Counted from the first letter of the stretch, positions 35,417 to 48,556 are shown. The stretch is 64,000 nucleotides of DNA from Gnetum montanum (GCA_015680685.1 MNCI01015670.1:1033916-1097915); one strand, 5' to 3'. Notes: generated by a model not told the origin, from the letters alone. Program-made: numbers and translations.

Positions 35417-38289
35417 TACCCCCATGACTAAATGAAAACTTATCCTTGAGTTAAAAAAAATGAGGAACAAGTTCCTTATAAATATATTGGGTAGGTATGG
35501 GATTATTGACTAACATACAAATTAACTAAAATGGAAAAATAGACTGTGAGTGCCCAAGTGTACAGAATTACAATTTTTACAAAATGGGATGTTCATGATA
35601 AGAGAAGTAAAAACCCTAGATAACACTGACATCCAACACCTCCTAGCAGCAGCAGAATAAGAGAGAGAAAAGAGATCCAATGATCACGAATGATCCTCAT
35701 TGTGTGGTACTATTGCATCATCCTTGGTGAAGATAGTCTAACTTCCATTCCATGCTTTCCACTACAGTCACAACAAAATCATGAATTAGTATACAATGTG
35801 TAATACATAACTATTAAATTCCTTGTCTCATTTGTGGTTACACTCAGCTAGGTTGTGATTGTGGTAGGTTAACTTATTTAGTAGTATTAGCAGGAAGGTT
35901 GACAAATAGGGTCCAATAGATAAGTTGTCCACTAAATTTAAAAAATTTTGACACAAGGAAATATTTGAAGAGGGTGTAAGAATTCACAATAATAAAAAGG
36001 AAAGTTCACTAAAAAATGTTATGAAGATGTGCATAATTGGATGTCATTGATGGGGTAAACAAAAAGATTTGATTGTAAGAGTGTCTAAGGGTAAGGAACT
36101 TAACTAACTGAACTAAAACATATGCAAGTGGCTCCCCACGCNNNNNNNNNNNNNNNNNNNNNNNNNNNNNNNNNNNNNNNNNNNNNNNNNNNNNNNNNNN
36201 NNNNNNNNNNNNNNNNNNNNNNNNNNNNNNNNNNNNNNNNNNNNNNNNNNNNNNNNNNNNNNNNNNNNNNNNNNNNNNNNNNNNNNNNNNNNNNNNNNNN
36301 NNNNNNNNNNNNNNNNNNNNNNNNNNNNNNNNNNNNNNNNNNNNNNNNNNNNNNNNNNNNNNNNNNNNNNNNNNNNNNNNNNNNNNNNNNNNNNNNNNNN
36401 NNNNNNNNNNNNNNNNNNNNNNNNNNNNNNNNNNNNNNNNNNNNNNNNNNNNNNNNNNNNNNNNNNNNNNNNNNNNNNNNNNNNNNNNNNNNNNNNNNNN
36501 NNNNNNNNNNNNNNNNNNNNNNNNNNNNNNNNNNNNNNNNNNNNNNNNNNNNNNNNNNNNNNNNNNNNNNNNNNNNNNNNNNNNNNNNNNNNNNNNNNNN
36601 NNNNNNNNNNNNNNNNNNNNNNNNNNNNNNNNNNNNNNNNNNNNNNNNNNNNNNNNNNNNNNNNNNNNNNNNNNNNNNNNNNNNNNNNNNNNNNNNNNNN
36701 NNNNNNNNNNNNNNNNNNNNNNNNNNNNNNNNNNNNNNNNNNNNNNNNNNNNNNNNNNNNNNNNNNNNNNNNNNNNNNNNNNNNNNNNNNNNNNNNNNNN
36801 NNNNNNNNNNNNNNNNNNNNNNNNNNNNNNNNNNNNNNNNNNNNNNNNNNNNNNNNNNNNNNNNNNNNNNNNNNNNNNNNNNNNNNNNNNNNNNNNNNNN
36901 NNNNNNNNNNNNNNNNNNNNNNNNNNNNNNNNNNNNNNNNNNCCCAAAGCAAGCATAGGCCTTTTATACCCTTACATAGCTTCAAATCAAAGAGTCTATG
37001 GGCACTATGGATGATTAATGATTATGGAAGGTTAACTACAAAAAACCCAGAAGATACTGACTAATAATTTCAACATATTGAACCAAGACATTGAATCAAG
37101 AACATGAAACCAGCATTGAGGTGAGACATGGAAAGCATAGATGGATGAGAGAGAGTGGAATGGAGTTTCTAATTAAGGTCACATGAAGTCCCTTGTGGAT
37201 TTTGTGGTCAAATGACTTGATAGGATCCATCCTTAGTCCAAACCAAAACCAACAAAGTTCAGTGGCTTTGCATTGACATTCTAAGACTAGTCCATCCCCT
37301 AAGACACAAGAGTGCTCCCACAAAATAACTATCATTCCCTATTAGAGAAGTAGGAAGTGAATAAGGGCCTTAGTTAGAGGGGACTAGTCCCATACCCAGT
37401 GCTTGTAGCCCATTTATTCTGTCTAAGGGGTGTGCTTTGAATTCCCATTGTTTTTTATGTGTTTTTGAAATGGGAATCACACCATGCAAAGACACATGCA
37501 TTTATTTTTCCCAAGGGATGTGCTTGAATCCTCATCATTTTTTTCTAATGAGAACCACACCATGTAAGGATTTATTCAACTTCCTTTTATTGGTGGACAC
37601 ATAATGGTAAGAAACTCATGAAAACACACATGCACCTAGGCAAACAGAAAGGTACAAAGAATATCGAATCCCCTTGAAGCCACACCTTGTTCAAGCCTTT
37701 GAATCCTTCCCAATTCTAAAAACTACTAAAGTCACAAATTTATTAAAGTTTTATTAATGAAAAAGGGACTGCATGTTTCCAAAACAAGGAAAACCATGGA
37801 GTTTGTGGATGGGTGGTTGTTGTGGACTCACTACCCAGTACATGAAAAGAAACCATGTCCTAATTATCTGTAACAAAATTTAAAGCGAGAAACCAAACAC
37901 CAATAATCAAATAACAAAAATAGTACATACCACCATCAATCAACGCATTACCACTATACCTAGAACTTATGAATAAAAAGTTAGAAAATGACACCAAAAT
38001 AAAAGAAAATATAAAAGAAATTGAAAAATATTCAAGAAACAGTAAATGTACTAACAATGATGTAAAACAAAAATTATATAAGATTAATAACATGAAAACA
38101 AGAATATGTAAAATAAAGAATGTGCAAAATGAAAAGTTGTAAAATAAAAAGATAAAAAACACTTAAGAATCCTGAAGACTAGAATGGAGAATAACCCCCA
38201 TAACTAAACATTCGGCTATGACAAGGATTAATAACTAGATAAATAGGATCCATGCATGTATGAAATGTTGTGAACCTTTCATGCCCTAG
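35417..38289 (-). other. Noncoding 3' internal region of element C
   Basis: Third copy of the long 3' internal region (see 2355 and 32012), interrupted by an N run. After about 37,720 it is AT-rich with no coding content until gag begins. Pol is absent at the junction with gag near 38,200-38,290. Confidence 0.65.
36142..36942. other. Assembly gap of 801 Ns
   Basis: Bases on either side (gcaagtggctcccc and cccaaagcaagcataggcc) are adjacent in the two other copies of this region (about 3062-3095 and 32722-32755). The gap is therefore either an insertion unique to this copy or a mis-sized gap. Reading frames drawn through it are artefacts. Confidence 0.9.
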
Positions 38290-39395
38290 CCACTAGGTGT
38301 CTATTGGTGGTGTGGTGTCTTGGTAGAGAAATTGTTGGTCACACACCTGATTGTTATATGTATGATGGACCAAGTATGAGGTGTGTTAAAATTATAGATG
38401 ATTGGCCCACTATTGCACCCTTGAGTATGAGATGGTATGCATGGATTCATTTGTCTTCCCACATTTGTAGATTCATTGGTTGGATGTGAGATTGGAGTAT
38501 GGACAAATGGTGGCCCTTGTGTATGGTCAAAAGGACGTTGGTTTAGATGAGGAAGGTGATATGCTAGATTAGCCTTGTGCTGGCTCAAATGATGTGGTGG
38601 GTCCATGCATGGTTTTCTTGAACTTACAACCTTTCCTCTAGAAGGGGCATTTCCTACATTGTGGTTGAGACCCACTAGTGTTGGCATGTCTATGCACATG
38701 TGCAACACAAGTGACATTCGTTTGTTGATATTGTGGTGTGAAACCCTTCTATGTCTATGAAGGTGCCATATAATGAGATGGATTATGAGAATATTGTGAG
38801 TAGGATGGATGGTAAGATCTACAAGGTGGAAATCCTTTAGGGGATTTCATGAAATGATGATACTTAGGAGAGTGTTAGTGGTGATTTAAAGTGGAGGATG
38901 TAGAACTAGTTGGAGAAATACGGTGTTGAACATAATATCCATGTGATTTTGGTAGATAGGGCGAATAGTACTGATTTGGTGGTGGCCTTTCCCATGACTA
39001 TTGTTGCTGCCACTAAAGTTGATGATCATGTTAAGGTTGGTAATAAGTCCCCCTAGGATGGTACGATCAATTGTGTGACTATCTATAATTACCTTGTGGA
39101 AAATGAAATCTCTTGGGCATGTGCTTTTGCACAAACTTTGGATTTAAGGCACCTGCCCAATACTCTCATAGATGCAACAAGACTAGGTAATGGCCTTTCA
39201 AATGGTCATATATGTAGATGTTGCATCTAGTATCTTCATCTATGGTTGAATCTTGAGCCTCATTTTCTTTAATCATTTTTTTCATTTGCTAAAAAGTGTT
39301 CTTGACTATTCTTGGTTCTATGTCCTTTGTTTATGTTGTTCGCATGACATTTGTTACATGATCTTCTCCATAATCATCTCAATAAGAGTTGTGAG
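38290..39395 (-). pseudogene. gag C-terminal part of element C
   Basis: The minus strand continues the gag frame from beyond element T: the left flank begins with LIEMIMEKIM, which fits the WINENL segment at 56930 and aligns with MMKWVHEKCGEY in element B gag. The part at 38717-38301 (NVGRQMNPCIPSH) matches element B gag at 22580-22620 (NVRRHINLCIPSY). Many stops. Confidence 0.7.
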
Positions 39396-40548
39396 TGAAA
39401 CACCAAAAAATTTCGAGCTTAGTACTTCTCCGACAAGAAGCAGGTCCCTGGGACCCACACACAACCACAGCTACATCTGATGTTAAACATGGCAACTTCG
39501 GAGATCAACAATACTTAATTTTTCACCAAGTATGCAGTCTCAGCATATATGCTCAGCGTATACGCGCAAGTTCACATCCACAGCGTAAACGCCCAACGTA
39601 GACATCCAACGTAGATGCCCGACATATACGCTCAGCGTATGCGCCTCACATGTATGCTCAGCAAGTACAATCAATGTATATGCCTGACATGAAATCTTCA
39701 AAGACAGCATGGAAACAGCACTGCAGAGCAAGATTTAGCACAAGGTAGTAACCATCAGCATATACGCCCCGATGTATACGCCCAACGCCCCAGCGTATAT
39801 GCCCAGCCACCATCAAAGTATACGCCCAACGTCCACAACATCTACGCCCAAGTTCGCATATGCCCAGCACATCTAACGTATACGCCTAGAGTCTACACCC
39901 ACCCGGTCAACGCACCACATGTCGCCCAACCCGAGTCTAGCGTCAAAACCTGTATATAAGCCCCAATTCTTTACTAGATCAATGTTGGTTGGCAAACATT
40001 CAGAGCAAACATAGAGAGCAAAGATGCTGAGCACCAGAGCAGGAAACCTTATACGCTGGACAACCCTGTATGTTGAGCATACAACCTCTACATTATTCCT
40101 ACAGTGCGAACCAGCCCACAGTGATCTTTGCATCCACCAGGGCTTTTCGTCTGCCTTGTGTCCCAGTCACAACTGTGTTAGACTGGTGCATTGTACTCTC
40201 ATTCTGTAATGCCATTGTTACATTTTCTTCCCAAAATCGTTTACAGTTTGCATTAATTTTTGCACATATTCTGTTTACGCTCGTTTACGTCTACGCTCTG
40301 TTCGCATCAGTTACGCTGTTTACGCTCTGATTTGTGCCTGTTATGCTATTTACGTATAACCCAGCGTATAGCACCTTGGTATATGTTTGGGGAAATCCTT
40401 GCCTGATCCGCGTGCGGACAACTCAAGGTACTCTACCTTCGTTCATTCCAGATCGTCCTCAGGAAAAGGTAGGGCCTTCTGTACGTGTCTAGCAATCCTA
40501 CGGTCTCTGTTTCCTTCCAGCCAGAGATTGACGATTTCGAACAGTACA
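39396..40548 (+). repeat. 5' LTR of element T
   Basis: Starts TGAAACACC and ends CAGTACA. It contains an array of GCGTATACGC-derived units (about 39540-39890), one exact at 39556-39565, then a TATATAA box at 39953-39959. It is 127 bp shorter than the 3' LTR because the array and the segment before the TATA box are shorter. Confidence 0.92.
39953..39959 (+). promoter_or_regulatory. TATA box of the 5' LTR of element T
   Basis: tatataa follows the palindrome array and precedes a leader conserved in both LTRs (agccccaatt). The same box is in the 3' LTR at about 56323-56330. This should be the element's sense promoter. Confidence 0.7.
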
Positions 40549-40552
40549 GAAA

Positions 40553-40570
40553 TTGGCGCTAGAAGGAGGG
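40553..40570 (+). other. Primer-binding site of element T
   Basis: TTGGCGCTAGAAGGAGGG lies four bases after the LTR end. The TTGGCGC start is usual for Tat-branch sites; I cannot name the tRNA with certainty. Confidence 0.7.
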
Positions 40571-41221
40571 CCTCTACCTAAAACCTTACCTGCAAGCTTC
40601 CCAGCGTTTACGCCATCGACCATACGCCGATTCCTTCTGAAATCCTCCCAGCGTTTACGCTGCTCAATTTAAAACTCACTGCCTACAAACTATCCAGCGT
40701 CTACATTGTTCAGCGCCTACGCTACTCCTGTTAACTTACCATCTGCAAGTCTCCCAGCGTTTACGCTGTTAACCATATGCTACACGCTTTACGCTACAAA
40801 CTTTGCCTACGCTGTACACAAGACTGCTAAAGTTTACACTGCACATTTTACGCTGTAGACACTGTCGTCCATTTATGCTTTGTTCTTTACACCGTAGACC
40901 TTGTCTACGTTGTACACCGACTTTGTCCTTGCTGTTCTGTTTACGCTGCACCCTTTACGCCGTAGATTTTGTCTACGCTATCATCCATATATGCTATTTT
41001 GTATGCTGTAACCCTGTTTACGCTGCACGTTTATGTTGTACTTTTTACATCGTAGACTTGTCTATGCCGACCCTATATGCTCCATACCTATACGTTGTCT
41101 ACGCTGTCATCATGCGCCGGACGTTGAAGCATATACATTGTACGTTACCACATAGGTTTACACTACACTCAGTACACTAATTTCACATCCCTACACCGTG
41201 TCATATCCTCAATAGATCATC
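40571..41221 (+). repeat. Leader with gtttacgctg/tctacgctgt units
   Basis: Dozens of short units such as cagcgtttacgctg, tttacgctgtagac and tctacgctat fill this leader. The units keep the TACGC core of the LTR palindrome. Long open frames here exist only because the repeats lack stop triplets and should not be read as genes. Confidence 0.8.
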
Positions 41222-43437
41222 ATGAACACCGCAAGCACCACCGCTACAACCACCCAAGTCACCGACATCATAGGCACCATGGCTTTCCAACAGCCTATGG
41301 TCCAACAGCCCACAGTACAACCCACAATGGGGCCTCACCAGTCCCTTAGGTTGCAAGGAAGGAACCCATCATCCCACGTCATAACCCGAGACCAATACAA
41401 CTTCATATGCGTGAAGATACAAGCTGGCCTAGCCGTAGACCAAACCGAAATAGAAGTCAAGAGGCAGTATGAACTCTTCTACAAGGGAGGGCAAGAGTTC
41501 ATTCCTTCCCCATATGATGTCATCCCTATCCCAGAGCCTTACTCTGAGCTCATCACACAACTGCTCCTGCAAAGGAGTCAATCTTGAGATCAGCCTGCAA
41601 TAGAGCCTCAACCGGAAGATGAAGATGAGTTCATTTCCCAATTCGAACATGAAGACTCGTATCACACCCTTAGTCTACAAACCCATATCAGCCCCATGTT
41701 TCATCCAGGCACAGGGAAAATCATGCCCCTCCAGCCCCTCAGATTCACCAGAGCATAAATACCTCCACCAAAAACATCCGCATTTGCTCATGTGCCTTCT
41801 CCAAGCAACCCGCAAATCAGTACACTCCCTCTCGCCATCATCCTCGCTATAGCCGCAGGCTCGTCCTCGCAAATATCACCCCCTCACAATAACACAAGAG
41901 CAACGTTCCTGCCCCGAGTGATCGGGATGCCACATGTGATACTGGCATCTACATCCACTCACTATATCCCTCACATCCAAACGCATGGAGCCCCCTCCAC
42001 CGTTGTAACCCAACAGGGGGTTCCTTCATAAAACATGGTCAGACAATGGGTAGCGATGGGTGTTCAATCACATCAACCCCCTCACTACAACATGCCACCT
42101 CACATGATGCCACCAGCCAACATTCCCCAAGTACAACCACAACCACAGCAACAACAACCTCTCGCTTACAATGTGCCATCCCTAGTGCCACTCACTATGA
42201 ATGTGCCACAAGTACAACCGCCAACTGCATAGCTTTCAGCCTTCCAACCTACTATCCAACAATCCAATCTGTACAATTTACACATCCCCAAGCGACCACC
42301 TCGCCTAGCGCTTAAGATTGGGCGGATGCTAAAAAACTAATGCAGGAATTAATTGATGAGGTTAAATGCCTCAAAACAGCTGCCGACGGAGAGTTGAAGG
42401 TAGTGGACTCTTACCATGACGATCCTATCAGCCCTTCTGTTCTGCCCCTAACCTTGTCCAAAGGTGTAGTGTTGCCAACACTAACCAAATATAACAGGGA
42501 GACAGACCCCAATTCCCACCTAATAACATTTAGATTACAATGTGCATTGCTCCAGGCATGGCCCCATGCCATTTTGCGAGTGTTCCCTATGTCCCTCGCA
42601 GGGAGAGCACTTGACTGGTACTGGGCGTTGCCGGGGAATTCCATATTTTCTTTGGAAGAGTTTTTACATCAATTTGTGACAAGGTTCAAGTATAACTTGA
42701 AATCTGAAGCAACACTTGATAGCCTTATACAGGTTAAACAAGCACCTCTAGAGCCTGTACAAAAATTCATCCAGAGGTGGAGTGCCGCTCTCAATGAGAT
42801 ACATGAGCCAATCCCCCAGACATATCTGCTCAACATTCTAAAGGGGGCTGTTAATGACTTTTTCAAATCTAAGTTATATTACTTCAATGCGCGTAACCTT
42901 AACCAAGCCTTTGTACAAATTAAAAATATAGAAGAGGTGGCTCAAAATAGCCACGATCCTGTGTACTTAGCCTTCAAAAATCAACACAATAAAAAGGATA
43001 AAGAAAAGGCTAAGGCAACTATATCGACAATAGCAGAAACGCAACAAGAAAATGCAGCCCAACAAAACAAACCACCAATGGCCCCTACTAACTATACTAA
43101 AACTACTCCCGCAACTGCTCTGGAATCATCATCATCGCAGAACCCAACACAAAATTGTACGAGAAACTTTGAGAGGAAAGAACCCTCCCAATATACGTCG
43201 TTGCCTATGAAGCCATCCCAGCTATTTGATCAACTCTTGAAAGCTGGATTAATGAAACACAAACAGTTATCCCCCGCGGCCATCCAGAGACATGATTGGT
43301 TCTATCAACTTGTTCAGAACCCAAGCTTAGCAATGCCAGATGAGCCCCCAGTACCTAAAGGTTTTAGAATGGATCGCTTCTGCGATTACCACCAACGTAA
43401 TGGGCACGACACGGATTACTGTTTCACCTTGAAATAA
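41222..43437 (+). pseudogene. gag of element T
   Basis: Begins MNTASTTATT at 41222 in frame 2, passes through a proline- and glutamine-rich part with stops at 41585, about 41756 and 42029, then shifts to frame 1 near 42200-42240. The capsid-like part (42340-42960) has SLAGRALDWYWALP and the tract to FVTRFKYNL. At 43381-43422 a zinc-knuckle variant C-x2-H-x3-G-H-x4-C (CDYHQRNGHDTDYC) ends it, as in Tat-branch gag. A TAA at 43435 now cuts the frame where gag-pol should continue. Confidence 0.88.
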
Positions 43438-44691
43438 GACATACAGCGAATGATCGACGGAGGCCAAATCACCTTTGATGAGGCCAACCTGGTCCAACCA
43501 CAGAACCAAGCTATGGATGTCTACAAAGATCCTTTGAATACCAAGGAGGCGCCGTACGTTATTAGCATGATCTACTTAGATGATGAACCCAAAACACCTA
43601 ATATTAACACCGTTTACTCAAACTATGAACAACAAATGCCTAATAAGCCATTTTTAGTTCGTATTCCCCCTGCTGCCTCAACTTCCATGCCTCAACCATC
43701 ATATGCCCTACAAAAACCATATGTAGTGTGTGTACCTCCCGCCGTCACTACCTCGAATCTATCAACCCCTCCTACTCGGCCTGCCCCTTTCGTAATTTGA
43801 GTGCCACCTGCGGTCGCAATAGCGAAGGTCCAACCTCCACTTAAACCAACCCCATACGTTGTTAGGATATCCGAAAGTCCTAACGATTACCAATCCTCCA
43901 CCTCCCAGACACAAAGTAAACCTAGTCCTTACGTCATCAGGGTGCCTAGCCAGCCTTCTGCTCAACCACATCCAACTGTCCAATCGGAACCCCACCCAGC
44001 TCCTTACGTTGTACGAATCCCAAGGCAACTTGAGGCCTCAAAACCAATCACGCCCCCATGCCATACGCGAGAACTATTAGCTGATAGGCTTATGCGTGAA
44101 CGCTTGGAGAAGGAGCATCAATGGTTAGCCTTAGGGTCACCTAAACCCACTCCGCTCAACGCAGTGCCCATGACGCCACCTAACAGTCAACCAAACGTAG
44201 GCCACAAGGTTGAACCATCTAAAAAAACTGATACGTCTAAAACAATGGCTCTGAGCAAAAACGACAGACCAACGAAGCATGAAATAACACTGTTGGGCCC
44301 AATGGACCTAGTAACCGCTGATAAAAACACGCCCAACAGTATAGACTTAGCAACAGCTTTAACACAAGTCACACAAGTACTCAAGCAAAAGAACACTTCA
44401 CTAAGCTTGTATGACTTAGTTCTAACATCCCAAACACATCGTGAAGCTTTCGTACGCATGTTAACATCGATCCCTATAAGTGAGGACTTACCCCCGAATG
44501 AACCTTCCATTCATGCAGTAATGTACTCGCCCCAAGGGTCAACTTCCAAACCACTAAGTTTCCACAACGATAACATTAAGGTGGATAAGAAAATAGGGGA
44601 GATAACAACAGCCCCTATGTTCATAACAATATGGGTGAACCAATTCAAAATACATAGGGTCCATGTAGACATGAAGCTGCAACAAACGTAG
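43438..44691 (+). pseudogene. Proline-rich linker with PYVVRIP repeats, element T
   Basis: Continues gag in frame 1. Six spaced units of the form P-Y/F-x-V/I-R/C-I/V-P lie between about 43650 and 44030 (for example PFLVRIPP, PYVVCVPP, PYVIRVPS, PYVVRIPR). In the third unit the arginine codon is now TGA (43798), consistent with CGA to TGA. After this comes the Ogre-type stretch SLYDLVLTSQTHREAF (about 44400) that precedes protease in this branch. Confidence 0.75.
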
Positions 44692-45365
44692 TACCATATC
44701 CCATCGTTGAACAACTTGGGCTTACAGAGTTGATCAGACCAACCGCAACCATATGCCTAAAATCATTCAGCAGGTCGCATGTGATGGTTAAGGGGACAAT
44801 CAACTTAGACTTCATAGCAAGGGATCAGTTCCCCACATCCGTGAACTTCATGGTAATTGATGAAATGCCAAGATTCAACCTAATATTAGGAAGGCCCTGG
44901 TTAGCTCAGATGAAAGCAGTCTCATCCCCTATACACCAAGATATTCATTTGCCTTATGAAGGTGGTGAAATCATCATACACGGGGAAGCTACTACACCCA
45001 TTATTTCATCGTACATGGACACAGACCAAGGCCCAGAGGCCAAGCTCGAAGAGCCTATGTAGCAAGATGTAAATGAACAACAACCAGTAGGCATCAATCC
45101 TTTAAACATAGAACAAGATTCACCCAAAATAGAAATACCTGCACCTGACATTGTACATATACCTCCTCAATTAGAAACTAACACAGAACTCACAAAAAAT
45201 ACCGAAATGCAAGAAAACACTGACGCAGAAACCATTCCATCAGATGTCCCTTGGGCCGAATTACCATTCAATGTAATCAGCGAAGGGGACGCCGAATATA
45301 GAATCATACCCGCTAACTCCACTTTTGACATTAAAAAGAAAAGAATCAAAAAACTATTAAAATAA
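44640..45365 (+). pseudogene. Aspartic protease of element T
   Basis: VHVDM at about 44660 corresponds to the catalytic D-x-G motif, but one base is missing directly after it, shifting the frame. The continuation (44691 onwards, frame 3) has NVVP-type sequence, EQLGL and LILGRPWL at about 44880. The frame ends at 45363. Protease would cut the gag-pol polyprotein. The lesion lies in the catalytic loop itself. Confidence 0.8.
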
Positions 45366-45841
45366 TACCATCTCAACCTATCTAGAACGACGTTAAACTA
45401 TCATGTCCACAATGACATAAAACTAGCCATGATTAGAAATGGTCGGTCAACCAAAAAAATCACCCACGTTATTCGAAATGTTTCTTGTTTACAACTAGGG
45501 CCCGAAATGGCCTTAAACTACGCATGTGGCCTGAAATGGCCTTAAACTAGATCACACACTTATACTTTGTTTTCCTCTTTCGTTTATCCTTACACACCGA
45601 TTTATGATTACATCCGTGCATTACTCTCAAGAAAATAAAATAAAAAACAAACCAAAATATTTTACATTTCCATGTCATGTTTGCAATTAAACTCAAAATC
45701 AGCAAAAAAAAAAAATTTCCATGAAATGATGTACAAGTACAAGACTTAACTGGTTTCATTCATCTCAGTTTACAATTCCCGTATAAATTTGAGTTAGAAT
45801 AGTTTCAAAAACAAAAACAAAACTAAAGACAAAACTAGAAA
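45366..45841. other. Left border of the antisense gene
   Basis: No gene. Two exact copies of GGCCTTAAACT at 45509-45519 and 45538-45548, matched by three at 50574-50654 on the far side of the antisense gene. The rest is the presumed 3' untranslated region of the antisense gene. Confidence 0.6.
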
Positions 45842-46040
45842 CTAAGCATCTGGGACAGGAGGATCGTCCCGTTTAGATCCGCTAGCATCAAGGACCCCCG
45901 CTCCACTGGGGCCAGCTTCTTGAACATCATCACCGCCTTCATCCTAAAAAGACAAAGGAGACAATCAATGTAAGAATAAGAGAATGCCAAAATTTCAAAC
46001 ATTATTTAGCAAATCAATTTCATAATGACAAAATGCTTAC

Positions 46041-46825
46041 CATAGGAGATCCCCCTAAGCCAAATTTCAGCCGATGAAGGATTTCCTCTTCTGAGATACT
46101 AGTCCAATCTGTCCCATCAAGGCCTAGGTCGACATCCACCAAGGCCTTTCCCTTGTCAACAGCTGACTAGGTAGGACATTTCAAAGGGAATTCACCCACA
46201 GACACTTCCCTAGAAGTGGTCGTAATCACCCTGGTAGGTGACTCCATCTCAACAGTTGTGTTTTGGGCAAAAGTATCAAAAGCAGAGCACAGACCCAAAC
46301 CCTCCACAAACATTTCTAGTTGTTGCTTTTCAATGGACACTTCCTTTAATGACTTCTTGTAATGATGTTTGTGGTTCTTCTCATCTTGACCCCACTTGTG
46401 AACCTTGGAAGCAAAAGCTTTCCAGTCTTGACATCTGAGGTTCAGGAGATCTATTTGGGCCTTACGCTCTGCTAGTCTCCTTGTTAGTGATGCATGACGA
46501 TTGAGCAGATTCCAATACCTGGTATATGTAACCTCAGAGGTCCATCAAGAGCGATCACCGCTTAGTTTGGCAAAGGCGAATTCATACCGAGCCTTAAGGT
46601 CGTCACGTTCAACTGACAACTCAGAGACTTCCTTTTCCTTTGCTTGAATCTGCAGCCACAACTATTCAACAGAACGCCTATAGGTCCACAGTGACTTGGC
46701 GTTGTGCACAAGACCTTCTGCCACCTCCTCATAAACAGGTCTTGGCACCTGCTCCACTTCTGGGGATAGGGTGGGTAAACTCTCTATGTTGATGGTCTCA
46801 GAAGGGTCCCACCTCATTTTGGCAC
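46041..46825 (-). pseudogene. Exon 7 of the antisense gene: coiled-coil region
   Basis: Predicted residues about 765-1026. Charged heptads such as ERDDLKARYEFAFAKL and TRRLAERKAQIDLLNLR indicate a coiled coil. Three nonsense codons lie at positions where a single transition would restore a glutamine, arginine or tryptophan codon. The exon closes exactly on a codon boundary at ATG before a GTAAGC donor. Confidence 0.6.
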
Positions 46826-47527
46826 CTATGCATATGAAAAGGTCAAACGTTAAGACAACAAAAATAGGGTGTGAAACTCTAAAATGGCAAACAATTCAAA
46901 AATGTTATACCTATTTCAGGGTGGACCTCCTGAATTTGTTCAACAACTTCTTCTACGATTCCAGCCACAAAATCCATTTGACTTGGCATCTCTGTCCAAG
47001 TAAATGGCCCATGGGTGCGGGATGAACTAACCTCCGCGGTCGTCTCAGGGGGAACCGTCTTCATGGGTACATCTAACCGCACCGTCCTGGTTTCGCTGCC
47101 TTCGTCTGGAAGAAATGAAAATATGAAAATAAAATACCATAGAAATGATAACTAATGAAGCAATATAAAATAAAATAAAAAGAAAACATACCGTGCTCCT
47201 TGTCACCTTCTAGGGGATCACCTAAGTCCAGCTTCCCTTTAAGAAAGCTGCTGAACATTTGATCGACACCACCTTGGTCATCCAACGGCTCAGTTTCTGT
47301 GGTGTTTTCCTTTAGCTCTTCCGTTCTTCCTCCCTGATCTTTCTCCACATTTTCCTCCTTAGTGTTTCACTTTGTGTTAGTTTCCTCCTCTTCTGTAATA
47401 GTCTCTAATGCCTGCTTCCTCACTTCTTAAACAAAGTCCGAAGGTGTCAGTGGCATGTAAGCAATCGGAGTAAAAATTGTGAACAAAATGAAAACAATAA
47501 AGTAATAAGTGTGCGAAGTCTACTTAC

Positions 47528-48556
47528 TAGGCATCTTGAATCATATGCACTTTACTCGTGGCTCGCTCACATTCGAGACTTCCTCAGTTGGGCGTTCGTG
47601 TCTTTTCAGCTTCGATTTGGTCTGGCCAATAGTTTCTTTGATGACCCGTTCTGCTCTTCTCGCAGTATAGGATACGTCGTCTAGCTCCAATCCCAAACTA
47701 TCACGTGTGCTAGATGACCCCCCTGTAGTGATAGAGATGGATTCATCAATTCCCTCTGATGCATCCTGGGACTTGGCTGTTTCAAATAAGTGGTTGATCC
47801 ATGGGCGGGATAGTTGACCCCGATCCCATAGAACATACTTGTTTTCTGCGCGAACTACCAGAAACTCGGCCAAGCGGTGAAGGTAACCAGCAAAGAAGGC
47901 AAAGGTGAAGTGGGACTACACCTTGACATTCGAACGCAATCGCACTATCTCCTTATGCAGGCCCGACAACAAAAATTGGGCCCAATTATAGCGCATTTTG
48001 GTTTCTAGGACCGTTCACATGACGCGTACAGCTTTGACCCCAAGACTCCACACCTAGGAAAGGGATTTGGGGAATACTCGCACCCTGAATAGGGGATATA
48101 GTTCATTTACCTTCTCAACCCTTAATTTCCCCTGCATTGGGAACCCCTTGGCACCCTTGGCCATGCCCAACCAGTCCTCCAATTCATGAACCGTTTGGAT
48201 CTCTTTATGAGCCTTGTCTAAAACTATACTTATGCCATCTGCCGGCACCCCAAATAAGTTTGAAAAGAATTCAGGCGATAGATGGAAAAATACCTTAACA
48301 CCCTTAATCCGGGTGTTGTAGTAGGAGACAGACTCATTAAAGGAATCCACGATCCCAATCATTTTCGCTATTGATACATCAGGGCTCAGGGTCATGAAGA
48401 GCTCGATGAGGCCAGCATTGTCCAAGCAACGAATGATGGATGGTGGGGCATGGGTACTTAACCACTTTTGGGCCTTACTGACCTCCCTGAACTTCATCGA
48501 CAACGTAGTCTTAGTTCGTCCCATTGTAACAGGGTCCCCACCAAGAGGTACATCAA
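47528..48556 (-). pseudogene. Exon 4 of the antisense gene: plant-mobile-domain-like region
   Basis: The longest exon. TRIKGVKVFFHLSPEFFSNLF followed by GVPADG resembles the segment of plant-mobile-domain and retrotransposon accessory proteins in which a VxFSPExIxxxLGLP pattern occurs. Further on, MRYNWAQFLLSGL and HFTFAFFAGYLHRL are typical helical segments of the same proteins. In-frame stops at 48056 (TAG), 48017 (TGA), 47918 (TAG) and 47543 (TGA). Element B has a comparable pattern in its sense accessory protein. Confidence 0.5.

Noticed and set aside
36009-36985. Three long open frames across 36009-36985
   Set aside because: They consist almost wholly of unknown residues from the N gap.
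37860-38162. Phenylalanine-rich open frame
   Set aside because: Same cause: A-rich plus strand within the untranslated region of element C.
39540-41180. Cysteine- and tyrosine-rich open frames on both strands in the T LTR and leader
   Set aside because: They are read-throughs of the TACGC repeat units, which rarely form stop triplets; composition is purely that of the repeat.
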